A stretch of DNA of 64,000 nt, taken from contig NZ_CP088022.1 in assembly GCF_013373795.3 (NCBI RefSeq), positions 2,294,001 to 2,358,000 of the forward strand, given 5' to 3'. This DNA is from Bradyrhizobium quebecense (GTDB lineage: Bacteria; Pseudomonadota; Alphaproteobacteria; Rhizobiales; Xanthobacteraceae). The notes under the pieces are model-generated. The model saw only the letters and a program-made list of their open reading frames with translations, did not search any database and was not told the DNA's origin. The translations under genes were made by a program, and so were the position numbers. This document shows positions 15,593 through 23,937 of the stretch, piece by piece (within the stretch, counting starts at the first letter, position 1; each line of letters opens with the position of its first letter).

Positions 15593-16594
15593 CTACTGCT
15601 GGGATTGCGGCGCGATCCCGCCGGTTTCGGCGATCAATTCGAACGATCGCAGCCGCTTCTGGTGATCGTAGACGTCGGACACGATCATCAATTCGTCGGC
15701 GCCGGTCTCCGCGACCAGCGCGTCGATGCCGGCACGCACCGTCTCGGGCGAGCCGATGATGGAGCGGGCGAGCATCCGCATCGCCTGGACTTTCTCGGAT
15801 GGCGACCAGTAGGTCTCGATGTCGTCGATCGGCGGCTGGCTGAGGCCGCGCGCGCCGCGGAAGATGTTGGTGAACGACATCTGCTGCGTGGTGGCAAGCC
15901 GCCGCGCTTCCGCGTCGGTGTCGGCGGCGATGATGTTGACGCCGACCATGGTGTAGGGATGCTGGAGCTGCTCCGACGGCTTGAAGCGCGCGCGATAGAT
16001 CTGCAGCGCCTGGATCAGGAGCTCGGGGGCAAAGTGCGAGGCGAAGGCGTAGGGCAGGCCGAGCTCGCCGGCCAGCATCGCGCCGAAATTGCTCGATCCG
16101 AGAATCCACAGCGGCACGTCGGTGCCGGCGGCCGGCACCGCCTGGATGCGCTGGTTGGGACCGGCCGCCGCGAGGAAGGCCTGCACCTCGAGCACGTCCT
16201 GCGGAAAGTTCTCGGCGGATTCCGGCGTCCGGCGCAGCGCGCGCAGGGTGAGCTGGTCGGTGCCCGGCGCACGGCCGAGGCCGAGGTCGATCCGGTCCGG
16301 AAACAGCCGCGCCAGCGTGCCGAACTGCTCGGCGATGACGTAGGGCGCATGGTTCGGCAGCATGATGCCACCGGCGCCGACCCGGATGGTCTTCGTTCCC
16401 GCCGCGATATGCCCGATCACCACCGACGTCGCGGCGCTCGCGATGCCTGCCATGTTGTGATGCTCCGCCACCCAGATGCGGCGATAGCCGAGCGCCTCGG
16501 CATGGCGAGCGACATCGCGCGCATTGAAAAGCGCGCCGCGCGCGTCGGTCTCTTCGGTGACGCGGACGAGGTCAAGGATGGAGAGGGCGGCCAC
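15593..16594 (-). CDS. LLM-class (luciferase-like) flavin-dependent oxidoreductase (333 aa)
   Basis: Bacterial-luciferase TIM barrel. Segments include [80 protein letters not shown] and the nonprolyl [20 protein letters not shown]. This pattern is the 'MsnO8/alkanal monooxygenase-like' group. GTG 16594 was taken as start because homology begins with the following [13 protein letters not shown] and GGAG lies upstream; longer frames reach into unrelated DNA. FMN-dependent; substrate unknown. Confidence 0.85.
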   Translation of the reverse strand: MAALSILDLVRVTEETDARGALFNARDVARHAEALGYRRIWVAEHHNMAGIASAATSVVIGHIAAGTKTIRVGAGGIMLPNHAPYVIAEQFGTLARLFPDRIDLGLGRAPGTDQLTLRALRRTPESAENFPQDVLEVQAFLAAAGPNQRIQAVPAAGTDVPLWILGSSNFGAMLAGELGLPYAFASHFAPELLIQALQIYRARFKPSEQLQHPYTMVGVNIIAADTDAEARRLATTQQMSFTNIFRGARGLSQPPIDDIETYWSPSEKVQAMRMLARSIIGSPETVRAGIDALVAETGADELMIVSDVYDHQKRLRSFELIAETGGIAPQSQQ

Positions 16595-16863
16595 GGCGAC
16601 TCCGGAATGCTGGGGACGGGGAGCCGATGGTATTTGGCTGTGTCCAGGTGGATGCGAAACGGCGCGGGCGGCCGGTTCATGCAGATGCATATGGATACTG
16701 TCCGCGTGCCGGTCAATCTGCCGGATGCGACCGAGGTATTGATACCGACGAAGCAAGCCAGCAGTCCCAAAATATCGAAAACAACCCCATGCAAAGGAGC
16801 AGGTTGCCGCCGGCACCCGGAAAAGCGACTTGACGCGTCGGGCAAATCAGCGATACATTTCCA

Positions 16864-17706
16864 TTATTCCGAAATAGTGCGGACGCCCGCCGTTCGCCGG
16901 CCACCGCCGGCGAAGCGTCGCGTCACGCCCCAGACAATTGCGGAGGTGGCCGCGGTCGCGATCAGATGCTTCAGGGTGTGGCCGCTGACGAACTGAAGCG
17001 TGTTTGCGATCTGATGGTCAAGCACCTCAGTGACCTTGGCCAGCACATACAGCACCATCGCAGTGGCGAAGGCGATGCGGTCGGCGCGCGGCGCGCGATG
17101 AATCGATTGCCAGAGCGGGATCAGGATGAGCGGGAGCACCTGCAGCAATAGATACGGTCGCAGGTCGCCCGCGCCGTGCCTGTCGGTCGTGACCCACCAT
17201 GCGACGCTGGCGGCGGCGTAAAGCGCGAGGGCGATCGCCTCGATGTTCGTCTTCGCTTCCGGTTGCGTGTCGCCGCGGACGCCGATGAGAAGGCCGGCGC
17301 CGGCCAGCGCGATCGGCAGCATGTCCCAGGTCAGCCGGTCGTTGCCGGGAGCAAGGTGAAAGAACGCGGAGCCGAACGCGGTCAGCAACAGCCCGATCAG
17401 GAACAGGCGATAGCCCGGCCATCCGGCGCGGAGCCGGTCGCTGTCGCGGTGGGGCCGCAGCGCTAGCCAGCCAGAGATCGCGACCAGGGCGAAGCCGATG
17501 TTGGACAGCACGTCGCCTGCGTGGGGGAGGCCGAAGACGGCCGAGTGGTCGGCGAAATCATTGTAGTGGGGCGGCTGCGCGATACGCCCGTGCACCGCGA
17601 ATGCCGCAATGATTCCGATCGTGATGATCGTCGGGGCGAATTTCATCCACGGTTTCACGGGCCGATCGGGCCCGGTCAATCCGTCCATCCGGAAGGTCGT
17701 TTGCAT
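16864..17706 (-). CDS. Ceramidase-superfamily (alkaline phytoceramidase-like) membrane protein (280 aa)
   Basis: About seven membrane segments. The family motifs are visible: YNDFADHSAVFGLPHAGDVL (Asp/His), SNIGFALVAISGWLAL, GSAFFHLAPGNDRLTWDMLP (the His and Asp of the predicted zinc site) and the late SGHTLKHLIATAATSAIVW (H-x-x-x-H). Eukaryotic members hydrolyse ceramide; bacterial homologues are mostly uncharacterised hydrolases (CREST superfamily). ATG 17706 is favoured because two operator-like palindromes sit just upstream at 17725-17766, which would lie inside the coding region if the ATG/TTG at 17760 were used. Confidence 0.75.
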   Translation of the reverse strand: MQTTFRMDGLTGPDRPVKPWMKFAPTIITIGIIAAFAVHGRIAQPPHYNDFADHSAVFGLPHAGDVLSNIGFALVAISGWLALRPHRDSDRLRAGWPGYRLFLIGLLLTAFGSAFFHLAPGNDRLTWDMLPIALAGAGLLIGVRGDTQPEAKTNIEAIALALYAAASVAWWVTTDRHGAGDLRPYLLLQVLPLILIPLWQSIHRAPRADRIAFATAMVLYVLAKVTEVLDHQIANTLQFVSGHTLKHLIATAATSAIVWGVTRRFAGGGRRTAGVRTISE

Positions 17707-17724
17707 CGTCGGCTCCAAGAAGAA

Positions 17725-17766
17725 TGAACAATGTTCAATAATGACCAGAGGAATGAGCAATGTTCA
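17725..17766. promoter_or_regulatory. Pair of operator-like palindromes (TetR/AcrR type)
   Basis: TGAACAATGTTCA (17725-17737, perfect) and TGAGCAATGTTCA (17754-17766, one change) are spaced 29 bp centre to centre, almost three helical turns. Two same-face sites just upstream of the ceramidase-like start suggest a dedicated repressor. No TetR-type gene is adjacent, so the regulator would act in trans. Confidence 0.6.
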
Positions 17767-17973
17767 AGTTCTATTTCGGAAGGGGCTTCAGACCATCCCT
17801 GAGGGGCGAGGTAGGCCCATCTGAGCCCCCGGCAATGGCCGCTTCGTTGCAGCGGCTTTTGCGATCTCAGCCGGAGCGGCGTGCGGAAGGATTGCGCGCC
17901 GCGGCCGGCGCTCCACATCTTGGTGGATTGAGTGGCTGATCGTGCAGGTCGTGGGGCTGTCGAAAGGCAACCG

Positions 17974-18552
17974 ATGAGGCTGGCGGATTTCGTCCCTAAA
18001 GCAAAACGGTCCTTCGCCGATGCCGTCACGTGGGCGGTGGCTTACGTTTGTGCCGAGGCGTTTGGGTGGGCCGGCGGTTTTCTGATCGTGTTGGCGGGAA
18101 GCTTCAGTATCTACGCTGGCCTGGCCGTACTTTTATGTCTTGCGCTGTTTGTCACGCTGATTGTGCGGCGAGAACTCAAACTGGACATCAGAGCCCTCGA
18201 TGATCCCGGCGACAATCCCCGTGCGAACCGATTGGTCGGCAATGCATCCGCCAGCGCCTCAATCGGAACGCATCGGCGCGCGCTTCGCTCGAACAGTCGT
18301 ATGACCCGCGCGCTCGACGCGTTGGAAGATATGGCAGTTCGATTTGCGATCGAATTTTCCAAATCCGTCGCAATCATCATCGCCCTGACGCTGGGGATGG
18401 GCTTTGTCGCTGAAGTGGTTGCGTTCGTTCTGTCCGACCGGGATGTCAGTGGTGCCTTCGGTTCTGGTCTGGCCGGAGTTGCCGGCGGCGTGTTTGGCTT
18501 GGTCCTCGCCATCGTGATCGTGCTCAGGCGCATTGCCGATATCGAAGACTGA
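17974..18552 (+). CDS. Hypothetical membrane protein (192 aa)
   Basis: Not recognised. The start at ATG 17974 has AAAGG upstream. Hydrophobic segments: AEAFGWAGGFLIVLAGSFSI (helix 1), YAGLAVLLCLALFVTLIV (helix 2), a polar middle with Arg/Asn-rich NPRANRLVGNASASASIGTH, then FSKSVAIIIALTLGMGFVAE (helix 3) and GVAGGVFGLVLAIVIVL (helix 4), ending in an acidic RRIADIED. Four-helix inner-membrane protein with a roughly 60-residue loop. It runs opposite to the ceramidase-like gene; no functional link is evident. Confidence 0.7.
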   Translation: MRLADFVPKAKRSFADAVTWAVAYVCAEAFGWAGGFLIVLAGSFSIYAGLAVLLCLALFVTLIVRRELKLDIRALDDPGDNPRANRLVGNASASASIGTHRRALRSNSRMTRALDALEDMAVRFAIEFSKSVAIIIALTLGMGFVAEVVAFVLSDRDVSGAFGSGLAGVAGGVFGLVLAIVIVLRRIADIED

Positions 18553-18720
18553 TCGGGCGCTTCCGGCGTTTGCGCCATAACAAAGGGGCGGCTTGCGCGC
18601 ATCGCGTCTTGGCGAAGCGCCACATGCCGAAAATGTGCTGATCGGCGGCTTACGCCCGCGTCCGATCCACCCTACCTTCGCTGAGCACAGCCTTAACCGA
18701 TCCGATCCGGAGCGAGACCC

Positions 18721-19845
18721 ATTCCTCAACTCATCTTTGGCCTGACCAGCCTGCTGATCCTGGCCCGCTTCATCTGGCCGCTCGACTGGCCGCTCCCGGC
18801 AAAGATCGTCGCAGCGTTGCTGGTGCTGGCCGCCTTGCAGTTTCACCGCTGGAACAGGTGGTCGTCGGGATCGGAATTCTCGCCGGAGTTTCCGCGTCCG
18901 GTGGTCGTGCTCTTCAACTGGGCGTTCGGTGCGATCGTGCTGCTGGCGCTGCTGCAACTGGCGCTCGATGCTGGGCTATTGGTCGCAGCCCTGGTCCACG
19001 GCGGCTTCGTCGGTGCGCCCGACGGCGTCCGCTATGCACTTGCTGCGCTCGCGGCCGTTGCCGCCGCGATCGGCGTCCATCAGGCCATGCGCATTCCGCC
19101 GCTCAGGGATGTCGAAGTCGGCATAAGCGGGCTTCCGCGCCAGTTCGACGGTTATACCATCCTGCAACTGACCGATCTGCACATCAGCCGGCTGTTTCCT
19201 GCGCCGTGGGCGCGCGAGGTCGTCGCGCGATCGAACAAGCTCGGCGTGGACCTGATCGCGATCACCGGCGATCTGATCGACGGCACCATTGATGCGCGGC
19301 GCAACGACATCGCGCCGTTGCGGGATCTTGTGGCCGCCGACGGCGTCTACGTGATCTCGGGCAATCACGAATATATCTTCGGCTATGACGGGTGGATGGC
19401 GCACTACGAAGCGCTGGGCCTGCGCTCGCTCGAGAACGGGCACATCGTTCTCGAGCGCGGCGGCGGCCGTCTGGTGATCGCGGGGATTACCGACCGCGCG
19501 TCGCGCCACCGGGGGCATTCGATCCGCGACCTTGCCGCGGTTCTCGACGGCGCCCCCAAGGGCGCGCCCATCATCCTGCTCGACCATCAGCCGAGCGACG
19601 CCCGCAACGCCGCCGCGCTCGGCGTCGCCCTGCAACTCTCCGGACACACCCATGGCGGAATGATCCTGGGGATCGATCGCCTCGCCGCGCGCGCCAATGC
19701 CGGCTTCGTCTCGGGCCGCTACGACGTCGACGGGATGACGCTCTACGTCAACAACGGCACCGCGCTATGGCCGGGTTTTGCCTTGCGGCTCGGCCGCCCG
19801 TCCGAATTGACCCGGATCACGTTGCGGGTGGCGGACGGCGCGTGA
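18721..19845 (+). CDS. Metallophosphoesterase (YaeI-like), apparent ATT start (374 aa)
   Basis: Membrane-anchored calcineurin-like phosphoesterase. Four hydrophobic N-terminal segments (IFGLTSLLILARFIWPL; IVAALLVLAALQF; WAFGAIVLLALLQLAL; ALAALAAVAAAIGVHQAM) precede the catalytic domain with all five motifs: QLTDLHISRLF (Asp152, His154), ITGDLIDG, VISGNHEYIFG, ILLDHQPSDA, SGHTHGGMILG. No ATG, GTG or TTG lies in frame between the upstream TAA (18694) and TTG 18817, which would cut off helix 1. ATT 18721 has GGAGCG six bases upstream and restores the normal N-terminus; rare ATT starts are known (infC). Confidence 0.85.
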   Translation: MPQLIFGLTSLLILARFIWPLDWPLPAKIVAALLVLAALQFHRWNRWSSGSEFSPEFPRPVVVLFNWAFGAIVLLALLQLALDAGLLVAALVHGGFVGAPDGVRYALAALAAVAAAIGVHQAMRIPPLRDVEVGISGLPRQFDGYTILQLTDLHISRLFPAPWAREVVARSNKLGVDLIAITGDLIDGTIDARRNDIAPLRDLVAADGVYVISGNHEYIFGYDGWMAHYEALGLRSLENGHIVLERGGGRLVIAGITDRASRHRGHSIRDLAAVLDGAPKGAPIILLDHQPSDARNAAALGVALQLSGHTHGGMILGIDRLAARANAGFVSGRYDVDGMTLYVNNGTALWPGFALRLGRPSELTRITLRVADGA

Positions 19846-19896
19846 GCCAGCAGCGAAAGTGAAGAGGCGCGCGATGAAGCATTCCGAAAGAGAAAG

Positions 19897-20082
19897 TCAG
19901 GCGCGAGGCTGCAGTTGCTCCCCATTGAAAATATGAAGCATCCCTGCAAATCCCGGATGATCGGCCTCCACGACGTAACGCACTGCACCGGCGCGAGTCG
20001 TAAAAACTGAAACGATAATGCCGGGATACTCATAACCGGCACGCTTCCTGACAAGATCGCCGACTTTGAAAGACTGGGACAT
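19897..20082 (-). CDS. Small SH3-like hypothetical protein (61 aa)
   Basis: ATG 20082 follows GAGGAACA. The sequence is a compact beta barrel: FKVGDLVRKRAGYEYPGIIV, then SVFTTRAGAVRYVVEADHPG, then FAGMLHIFNGEQLQPRA. It resembles the 'KOW/SH3-like' small proteins found throughout Rhizobiales with the pattern 'GDLVRK...Y-P-G-x-V-V...RYVVE...MLHIF'. Cytoplasmic; function unknown. Convergent with the metallophosphoesterase gene. Confidence 0.75.
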   Translation of the reverse strand: MSQSFKVGDLVRKRAGYEYPGIIVSVFTTRAGAVRYVVEADHPGFAGMLHIFNGEQLQPRA

Positions 20083-20287
20083 TGTTCCTCGTAAAGTTGC
20101 GAGCGGCCGTTGCTGAATCACCCAAGTAAGCTGCCATGATAGCAGGTCACAACGGCATGTCCCGGGCATCAAAGGTCAGCAGCGGGTCATTTCCGACGGC
20201 AGGTGAGACGCCGCGGAGCGCGCGCGGCTTAAGACATTGGTCATCTCTTTGCTTTCATTTTCACGACCTCATTCAGCAGGAGGCACC

Positions 20288-20560
20288 ATGTCCGACATCA
20301 CCATTCCCGGCGGAAAAATTCGTTCCTTCGTCGAGCGGATCGAGAACCTTGACACTGAAATGGCGGAACTGAGCGAGCAGAAGAAGGAAGTCTTCTCGGA
20401 GGCGAAGGGCGAAGGTTTCGACGTGAGGATCCTCAAGGAGATCATCAAGCTGCGCAAGCAGGACCAGGACGAGCGCGACGAGCGTGAAAGCTTGCTCGAT
20501 CTCTACATGCGCGCCATGGAAACCGCGCCGGCAGAAGACAAGACTGCGAAAGCGGCCTGA
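20288..20560 (+). CDS. gapR: GapR family DNA-binding protein (DUF2312)
   Basis: 90 residues, matching the family. SFVERIENLDTEMAELSEQK is the first coiled-coil helix, KEVFSEAKGEGFDVRILKEI carries the conserved 'AK-x-x-GFD-x-K/R-x-L-R/K' DNA-contact region, and IKLRKQDQDERDERESLLDL the second coil. GapR of Caulobacter is a tetrameric nucleoid protein that clamps overtwisted AT-rich DNA and helps topoisomerases during replication. ATG 20288 has AGGAGGCACC upstream. Monocistronic. Confidence 0.92.
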   Translation: MSDITIPGGKIRSFVERIENLDTEMAELSEQKKEVFSEAKGEGFDVRILKEIIKLRKQDQDERDERESLLDLYMRAMETAPAEDKTAKAA

Positions 20561-20576
20561 TGTCCGCGGAGGCAGT

Positions 20577-20720
20577 GGGGCGGGTTGGCGACGTGCCCGC
20601 GGTAGCTCATTGAGCGAAGGCGGAAGCGCAACCCGCCGCGACCGCTGCCAGCGAAGCGGCGGATTACGCCGGAGCCTGTCATCGGGCCGCGCTACGCGCG
20701 GACCCGGTAGGCTCTCCGCC
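20577..20720. repeat. Extragenic palindromic repeats
   Basis: GGGCGGGTTGGCGACG, GCGCAACCCGCCGCGACC, then AAGCGGCGGATTACGCCGG and a Gly/Arg-codon-like CATCGGGCCGCGCTACGCGC block. It is the same repeat family as at 12815 and 21998, with a second module attached. Confidence 0.7.
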
Positions 20721-20971
20721 CAGCGCTTGCTTTGAAGGCTGCAAGTCCGCTTTCGGAAGGTGAGCCGACCTGGGCAAGGCGGGCCGCCCCGGACCGAAAG
20801 CGGATATGAGCGGCGATTGCTGCTGTGCAAACGCAGCGCTGAATCCCATTTCGCCGGTCGCATTTCCCTGCTCTAATCAGGCTCGTTGCAAACCGCTGGC
20901 GTGGTTCTGAGCCACAGCCAATGCGGCGACTTTGATTGCTCGGCGCAAATTATACTTTAGGGAGATCAGTC
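20721..20971. other. Intergenic region with a large inverted repeat
   Basis: TCCGCTTTCGG (20746-20756) is inverted as CCGAAAGCGGA (20794-20804) around a 37-base loop. The remainder up to the AhpD-like gene is promoter-like, with an AT-rich TTATACTTTAGGGAG just before the start. No gene seen. Confidence 0.55.
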
Positions 20972-21376
20972 ATGAGAACCTTACTAGCGAGTGCCGGTTT
21001 AGCGCTGTTGTTGGCCTTGGCAACGGAACCAAGCGTCAGCGCTCAGGAGGCTCCTGAATATTTGAAGCAGACACTTCCTGAGCAGGTCCTGAAGCCGCAT
21101 TGGGACGAACAGCTGGCTGTGATGAATCCCAAGGGAGCTTTGGACGCGAAAACCAAGCAACTCATTGCGCTCGGTGTGGCAGCACAAATTCCGTGCGTCT
21201 ATTGCGTTTACGGTCACACCAAATTGGCGAAAGCCGCTGGTGCGACCGATGCTCAAATCAAGGAGGCCGTTGCAACCGCCGCGCTGGTCCGTTTCAACAG
21301 CACGATGCTGCAAGGCGCGGGTTACGACCTTCAGAAACTCCAACAGGAAGTCGATAGACTGACCGCATCGAAATAG
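20972..21376 (+). CDS. Secreted carboxymuconolactone decarboxylase/AhpD-like protein (134 aa)
   Basis: ATG 20972 has GGGAGATCAGTC upstream. Residues 1-24 are a signal peptide (LLASAGLALLLALATEPSVSA), rare in this family. The AhpD core is present: DAKTKQLIALGVAAQIPCVY, then CVYGHTKLAKAAGATDAQIK, i.e. the C-V-Y-C-x-x-x-H redox motif of alkylhydroperoxidase AhpD, followed by EAVATAALVRFNSTM. It is probably a periplasmic thiol peroxidase or a redox relay. No partner AhpC or lipoamide system is nearby. Flanked by extragenic repeats. Confidence 0.85.
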   Translation: MRTLLASAGLALLLALATEPSVSAQEAPEYLKQTLPEQVLKPHWDEQLAVMNPKGALDAKTKQLIALGVAAQIPCVYCVYGHTKLAKAAGATDAQIKEAVATAALVRFNSTMLQGAGYDLQKLQQEVDRLTASK

Positions 21377-21384
21377 CCTTGGCA

Positions 21385-21505
21385 AGTCGCCCGCATGAGC
21401 GAAGTGATATGCGGGATTGACCTTGCGACGTGCGCGTCGCTGCCGGATATCGCGGAGCCCGTCATCGGGCGCGCGTTCGCGCGACCCATTGGCTGATCCG
21501 CCTTA
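21385..21505. repeat. Extragenic repeat, 'GGGCGCGCGTTCGCGCGACCC' module
   Basis: CCCGTCATCGGGCGCGCGTT then CGCGCGACCCATTGGCTGAT. A near-identical module (GAGCCATCGGGCGCGCGTTC, GCGCGACCCGTTGGCTCATC) occurs at about 22002-22050, so the frameshifted LprI-like gene is bracketed by two copies in direct orientation. Confidence 0.75.
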
Positions 21506-21621
21506 CGCGTGATGAGCAGCCCCGCCAGATAGCCGCTGCATCGTTTGCTTGATCTCATTTCGGACGCTTTTGTGCGGCGATGGTTGTCGAAAGACGCGGG
21601 CAGGGTGATTTGGACGTGGTA

Positions 21622-21997
21622 ATGCTTTCGCGAAGGCTTGTCATTGCTGCGGCCATGCTCGTGCTCGGGACCTTGTCGGCCCGCGCGCAGCAAGGCACCG
21701 AGTATGATGCGTGCAGGGGTGTCGACGAAGATGCTCGATTGCGGCAAGGCCGAAATCGACAAGTGGGACACCAGGCTCAACAGCGCCTATCAGGTTCTTC
21801 TCGCCAAGTCGAAGGGCGAGGCGCACGCGCAATTGCAGACCGAGCAGCGGGCCTGGCTGAAGCATCATCTCAGCGAAACCCATCGCCTCGCCGCCGACCC
21901 CGACAACGGGTCCGTCGCGTTCCTCGACTCCCAGGCGTTCGAATTGAAGGACATCACCGACCGCACGCTGCTTCTTGAAAGGCGTGCCAACCAGTAG
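21622..21997 (+). pseudogene. LprI-like (DUF1311) secreted protein gene with a frameshift
   Basis: One frame from ATG 21622 gives a signal peptide and mature start: SRRLVIAAAMLVLGTLSARA then QQGTEYDACR. The next frame gives the DUF1311 body: GVSTKMLDCGKAEIDKWDTR, LNSAYQVLLAKSKGEAHAQL, QTEQRAWLKHHLSETHRL. LprI-type lysozyme inhibitors have exactly this order, with Cys residues on both sides of the join. The frames switch at a GGGG run (21716-21719); three Gs would restore a single protein of about 124 residues. Either a homopolymer mutation (gene inactive or phase-variable) or a base-calling error. Confidence 0.75.
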
Positions 21998-22190
21998 CCC
22001 GCATGAGCCATCGGGCGCGCGTTCGCGCGACCCGTTGGCTCATCCGGGCTACACGAGGATAGCGAGTAGGGCGGGTCCGTGAAGCGTAACCTGCCGACCG
22101 GATTGCAGAGAGTGGCGGATTACGCCTAGCACCTTCATTCGTCGCACGACGGCGGAGGTGGTCGGCTGATCCGCCTCGCGTGCGGTGCTT
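21998..22190. repeat. Tandem pair of extragenic repeat modules
   Basis: First module: the GGGCGCGCGTTCGCGCGACC type as at 21385. Second module: AGGGCGGGTCCGTGAAGCGT then AACCTGCCGACCGG and GTGGCGGATTACGCC, with a GATCCGCCTCGCG end. Both are non-coding. Confidence 0.75.
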
Positions 22191-22429
22191 GGCAATCTAT
22201 GGCGAGAATAATACCATGCTCCCTGAAAGGCGAACTGCAGCGCAATTATTCCAGGAGTGCTGCGACCCGTAGCGCGTTCCGACCAAGGCAATCCGCGATC
22301 TCAGAACAAACCTACCGCGCAGGGCCACACCCGAGGCGTGCCGGTCGCGTGACGCATGTTGACCGCGAGCCACGCGGTCCGTATTGGCGGGCTCGGAAAA
22401 TTCCGATGCAACGATACAGGATAGCCTCG
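22191..22429. other. Upstream region of panD, no gene seen
   Basis: Unique sequence with moderate GC (GCGAGAATAATACCATGC near 22200 is AT-richer). It presumably holds the panD promoter. An in-frame ORF starting at 22199 runs into panD but its first 77 codons show no protein-like pattern. Confidence 0.5.
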
Positions 22430-22819
22430 ATGCAAGTGACTTTGATGAAGGGCAAGATTCATCGTGCGCGCGTCACCGAAGCGGACTTGCATTACGAGGG
22501 ATCGATCTCGATCGACCGCAACCTGATCGAGGCCGCCGGCTTCCTGATCAACGAGCGCGTCGACATCTACAACATCGACACCGGCGCGCGGTTCTCGACC
22601 TATGTGATCGAGGCGCCCGCGGGCTCCGGCACCATCGGCCTCAACGGCGCCGCCGCGCGCCTCGCCATGGCCGGCGACAAGGTGATCATCGTCGCCTATG
22701 CCGGCTTCGATGCCGAGGAGGCGCGCAGGTTTCGGCCACGCGTGGTGATCGTGGACGAGAAGAACCGGCGGGTGGAGGCGGGTGGTGTGTCGTCTGGTGT
22801 TGTGTTGGCTGAGGCGTAG
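22430..22819 (+). CDS. panD: Aspartate 1-decarboxylase
   Basis: 129 residues. Pyruvoyl-dependent decarboxylase making beta-alanine for pantothenate. [20 protein letters not shown] contains the self-processing Gly24-Ser25 site; Tyr58 (in RFSTYVI) and the loop [20 protein letters not shown], then IVAYAGF, are conserved. ATG 22430 fits homologues ([12 protein letters not shown]); an ATG at 22406 would add eight residues. No panB/panC in the window. The gene ends just before a truncated repeat that marks the edge of the accessory segment. Confidence 0.93.
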   Translation: MQVTLMKGKIHRARVTEADLHYEGSISIDRNLIEAAGFLINERVDIYNIDTGARFSTYVIEAPAGSGTIGLNGAAARLAMAGDKVIIVAYAGFDAEEARRFRPRVVIVDEKNRRVEAGGVSSGVVLAEA

Positions 22820-22845
22820 GTCAAGCTCGCCGCGTCGTTCAACCG

Positions 22846-22868
22846 CGTAGGGCGGGTTGGCGAAGCTG
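22846..22868. repeat. Truncated extragenic repeat at the edge of the accessory segment
   Basis: CGTAGGGCGGGTTGGCGAAG matches the first arm of the repeat family, but the expected CGTAACCCGCC does not follow. Instead lower-GC sequence of the ImmA-type gene begins. The break at about 22867 is one likely boundary of the accessory segment. Confidence 0.6.
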
Positions 22869-23401
22869 CCTAGTCTACCGGACGAAGGGATTTCTTGTCC
22901 GTCGTCTGTCCAAGCGCGTTTACAGCTTGCTGAACGCAATCCGGGAGCGGCTTAGCCTTCCTTAGAAGCGCTGTTTCGTTAAATCGAATTTGGGCCGCCT
23001 GATCACTAACCTTGCAGCATTCAGCCAACTGACGCGCGCTTTCGAACTGAATCGCGATATGATCGGGTACCAGAAATAGCGATGCGAACTTTCTGGCTTG
23101 CCACTCGGCGCTCTCAAATATCCGGATCGGTGTGGCTGACCTTCTGACGCTCTCTGACCGAAGTTTTGCGGCTCCAGGGTGCATCACAAGATGCCCTAAT
23201 TCATGGGCAAAAGTCATTCGACTCCGACCATCGTGACGCTGTGCAAGTGCGTAGACCGATCCGCGGACCGCAATGTGCGGTGGGTCGAATTCCGTGTAGG
23301 CCTCTGCGTCCCCCATTTCGTCGTCAGTGCGTACCACCAACGCAAAGTTCTTCACGATCTTTGGTAGACTTACTTCGAGCAATCTAATCAGGTCGGGTGC
23401 C

Positions 23402-23409
23402 CATTGATC
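23402..23409. repeat. 8-bp target-site duplication, left copy
   Basis: CATTGATC directly abuts the left IS end; the same eight bases follow the right end at 26543-26550. Eight base pairs is the normal IS66 duplication length. Confidence 0.93.
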
Positions 23410-23493
23410 GTGAGCGTCATGCGGAGACCACGCGCTGAGGGTTGATCTGGTCGGCTAGGAAGATCTCGCGGAATGGTGTGTCGCGAGGTCACA

Positions 23494-23937
23494 ATGTCAA
23501 AGGATAGTCGTAAGGATAGCGATAAGGATAGGCATATGCCTATCCTCGAACACGGCGCCGACACGCTGCAGCGTGTCGAGATCATCACCGGGACGGGCCG
23601 ACGTCGGCGCTGGTCGACCGATGCGAAGGCGGCGATTGTTGCGGAGAGTTTTGCGCCGGGTGCAAGCGTGTCCGCAGTGGCGCGGCGACACGACATCAGT
23701 CCAAGCCTGTTGTTTCTCTGGCGTCGCCAGGCTACGCGGGCGCAGGTCGCGGAGCGCGGGGACAGAGGCATGCCACCTGGCTTTGTGCCGGTCGCGATCA
23801 CCGGCTGTGGGCGCCCGAGTGAGGAGCAGGCGGCGATCGAGATCGAGGTCGGCGCGATTCGCATCCGTGTCAGGGGGACAGTGGACCGGGAGGCACTGTG
23901 CGAGGTGCTGGCGGCGGTCGGGACGGTTGGTCGATGA
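23494..23937 (+). CDS. tnpA: IS66 TnpA (accessory, HTH)
   Basis: 147 residues from ATG 23494. The core is a Tnp_8-type helix-turn-helix: RRRRWSTDAKAAIVAESFAP, GASVSAVARRHDISPSLLFL, WRRQATRAQ. TnpA is needed for IS66 transposition and probably binds the ends. The N-terminus is odd: three 12-bp tandem repeats (23500-23535) encode KDSRKDSDKDRH, and the third runs into a 20-bp perfect palindrome (23526-23545) centred on a second in-frame ATG (23536), which may be the true start. It overlaps tnpB by four bases (ATGA). Confidence 0.9.
   Translation: MSKDSRKDSDKDRHMPILEHGADTLQRVEIITGTGRRRRWSTDAKAAIVAESFAPGASVSAVARRHDISPSLLFLWRRQATRAQVAERGDRGMPPGFVPVAITGCGRPSEEQAAIEIEVGAIRIRVRGTVDREALCEVLAAVGTVGR
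23526..23545. promoter_or_regulatory. 20-bp perfect palindrome at the tnpA start
   Basis: GGATAGGCAT joined to ATGCCTATCC. It overlaps the alternative ATG of tnpA and follows the 12-bp repeats. As RNA it would hide that start codon in a hairpin; as DNA it could bind the TnpA dimer. Either would damp transposition. Confidence 0.5.
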
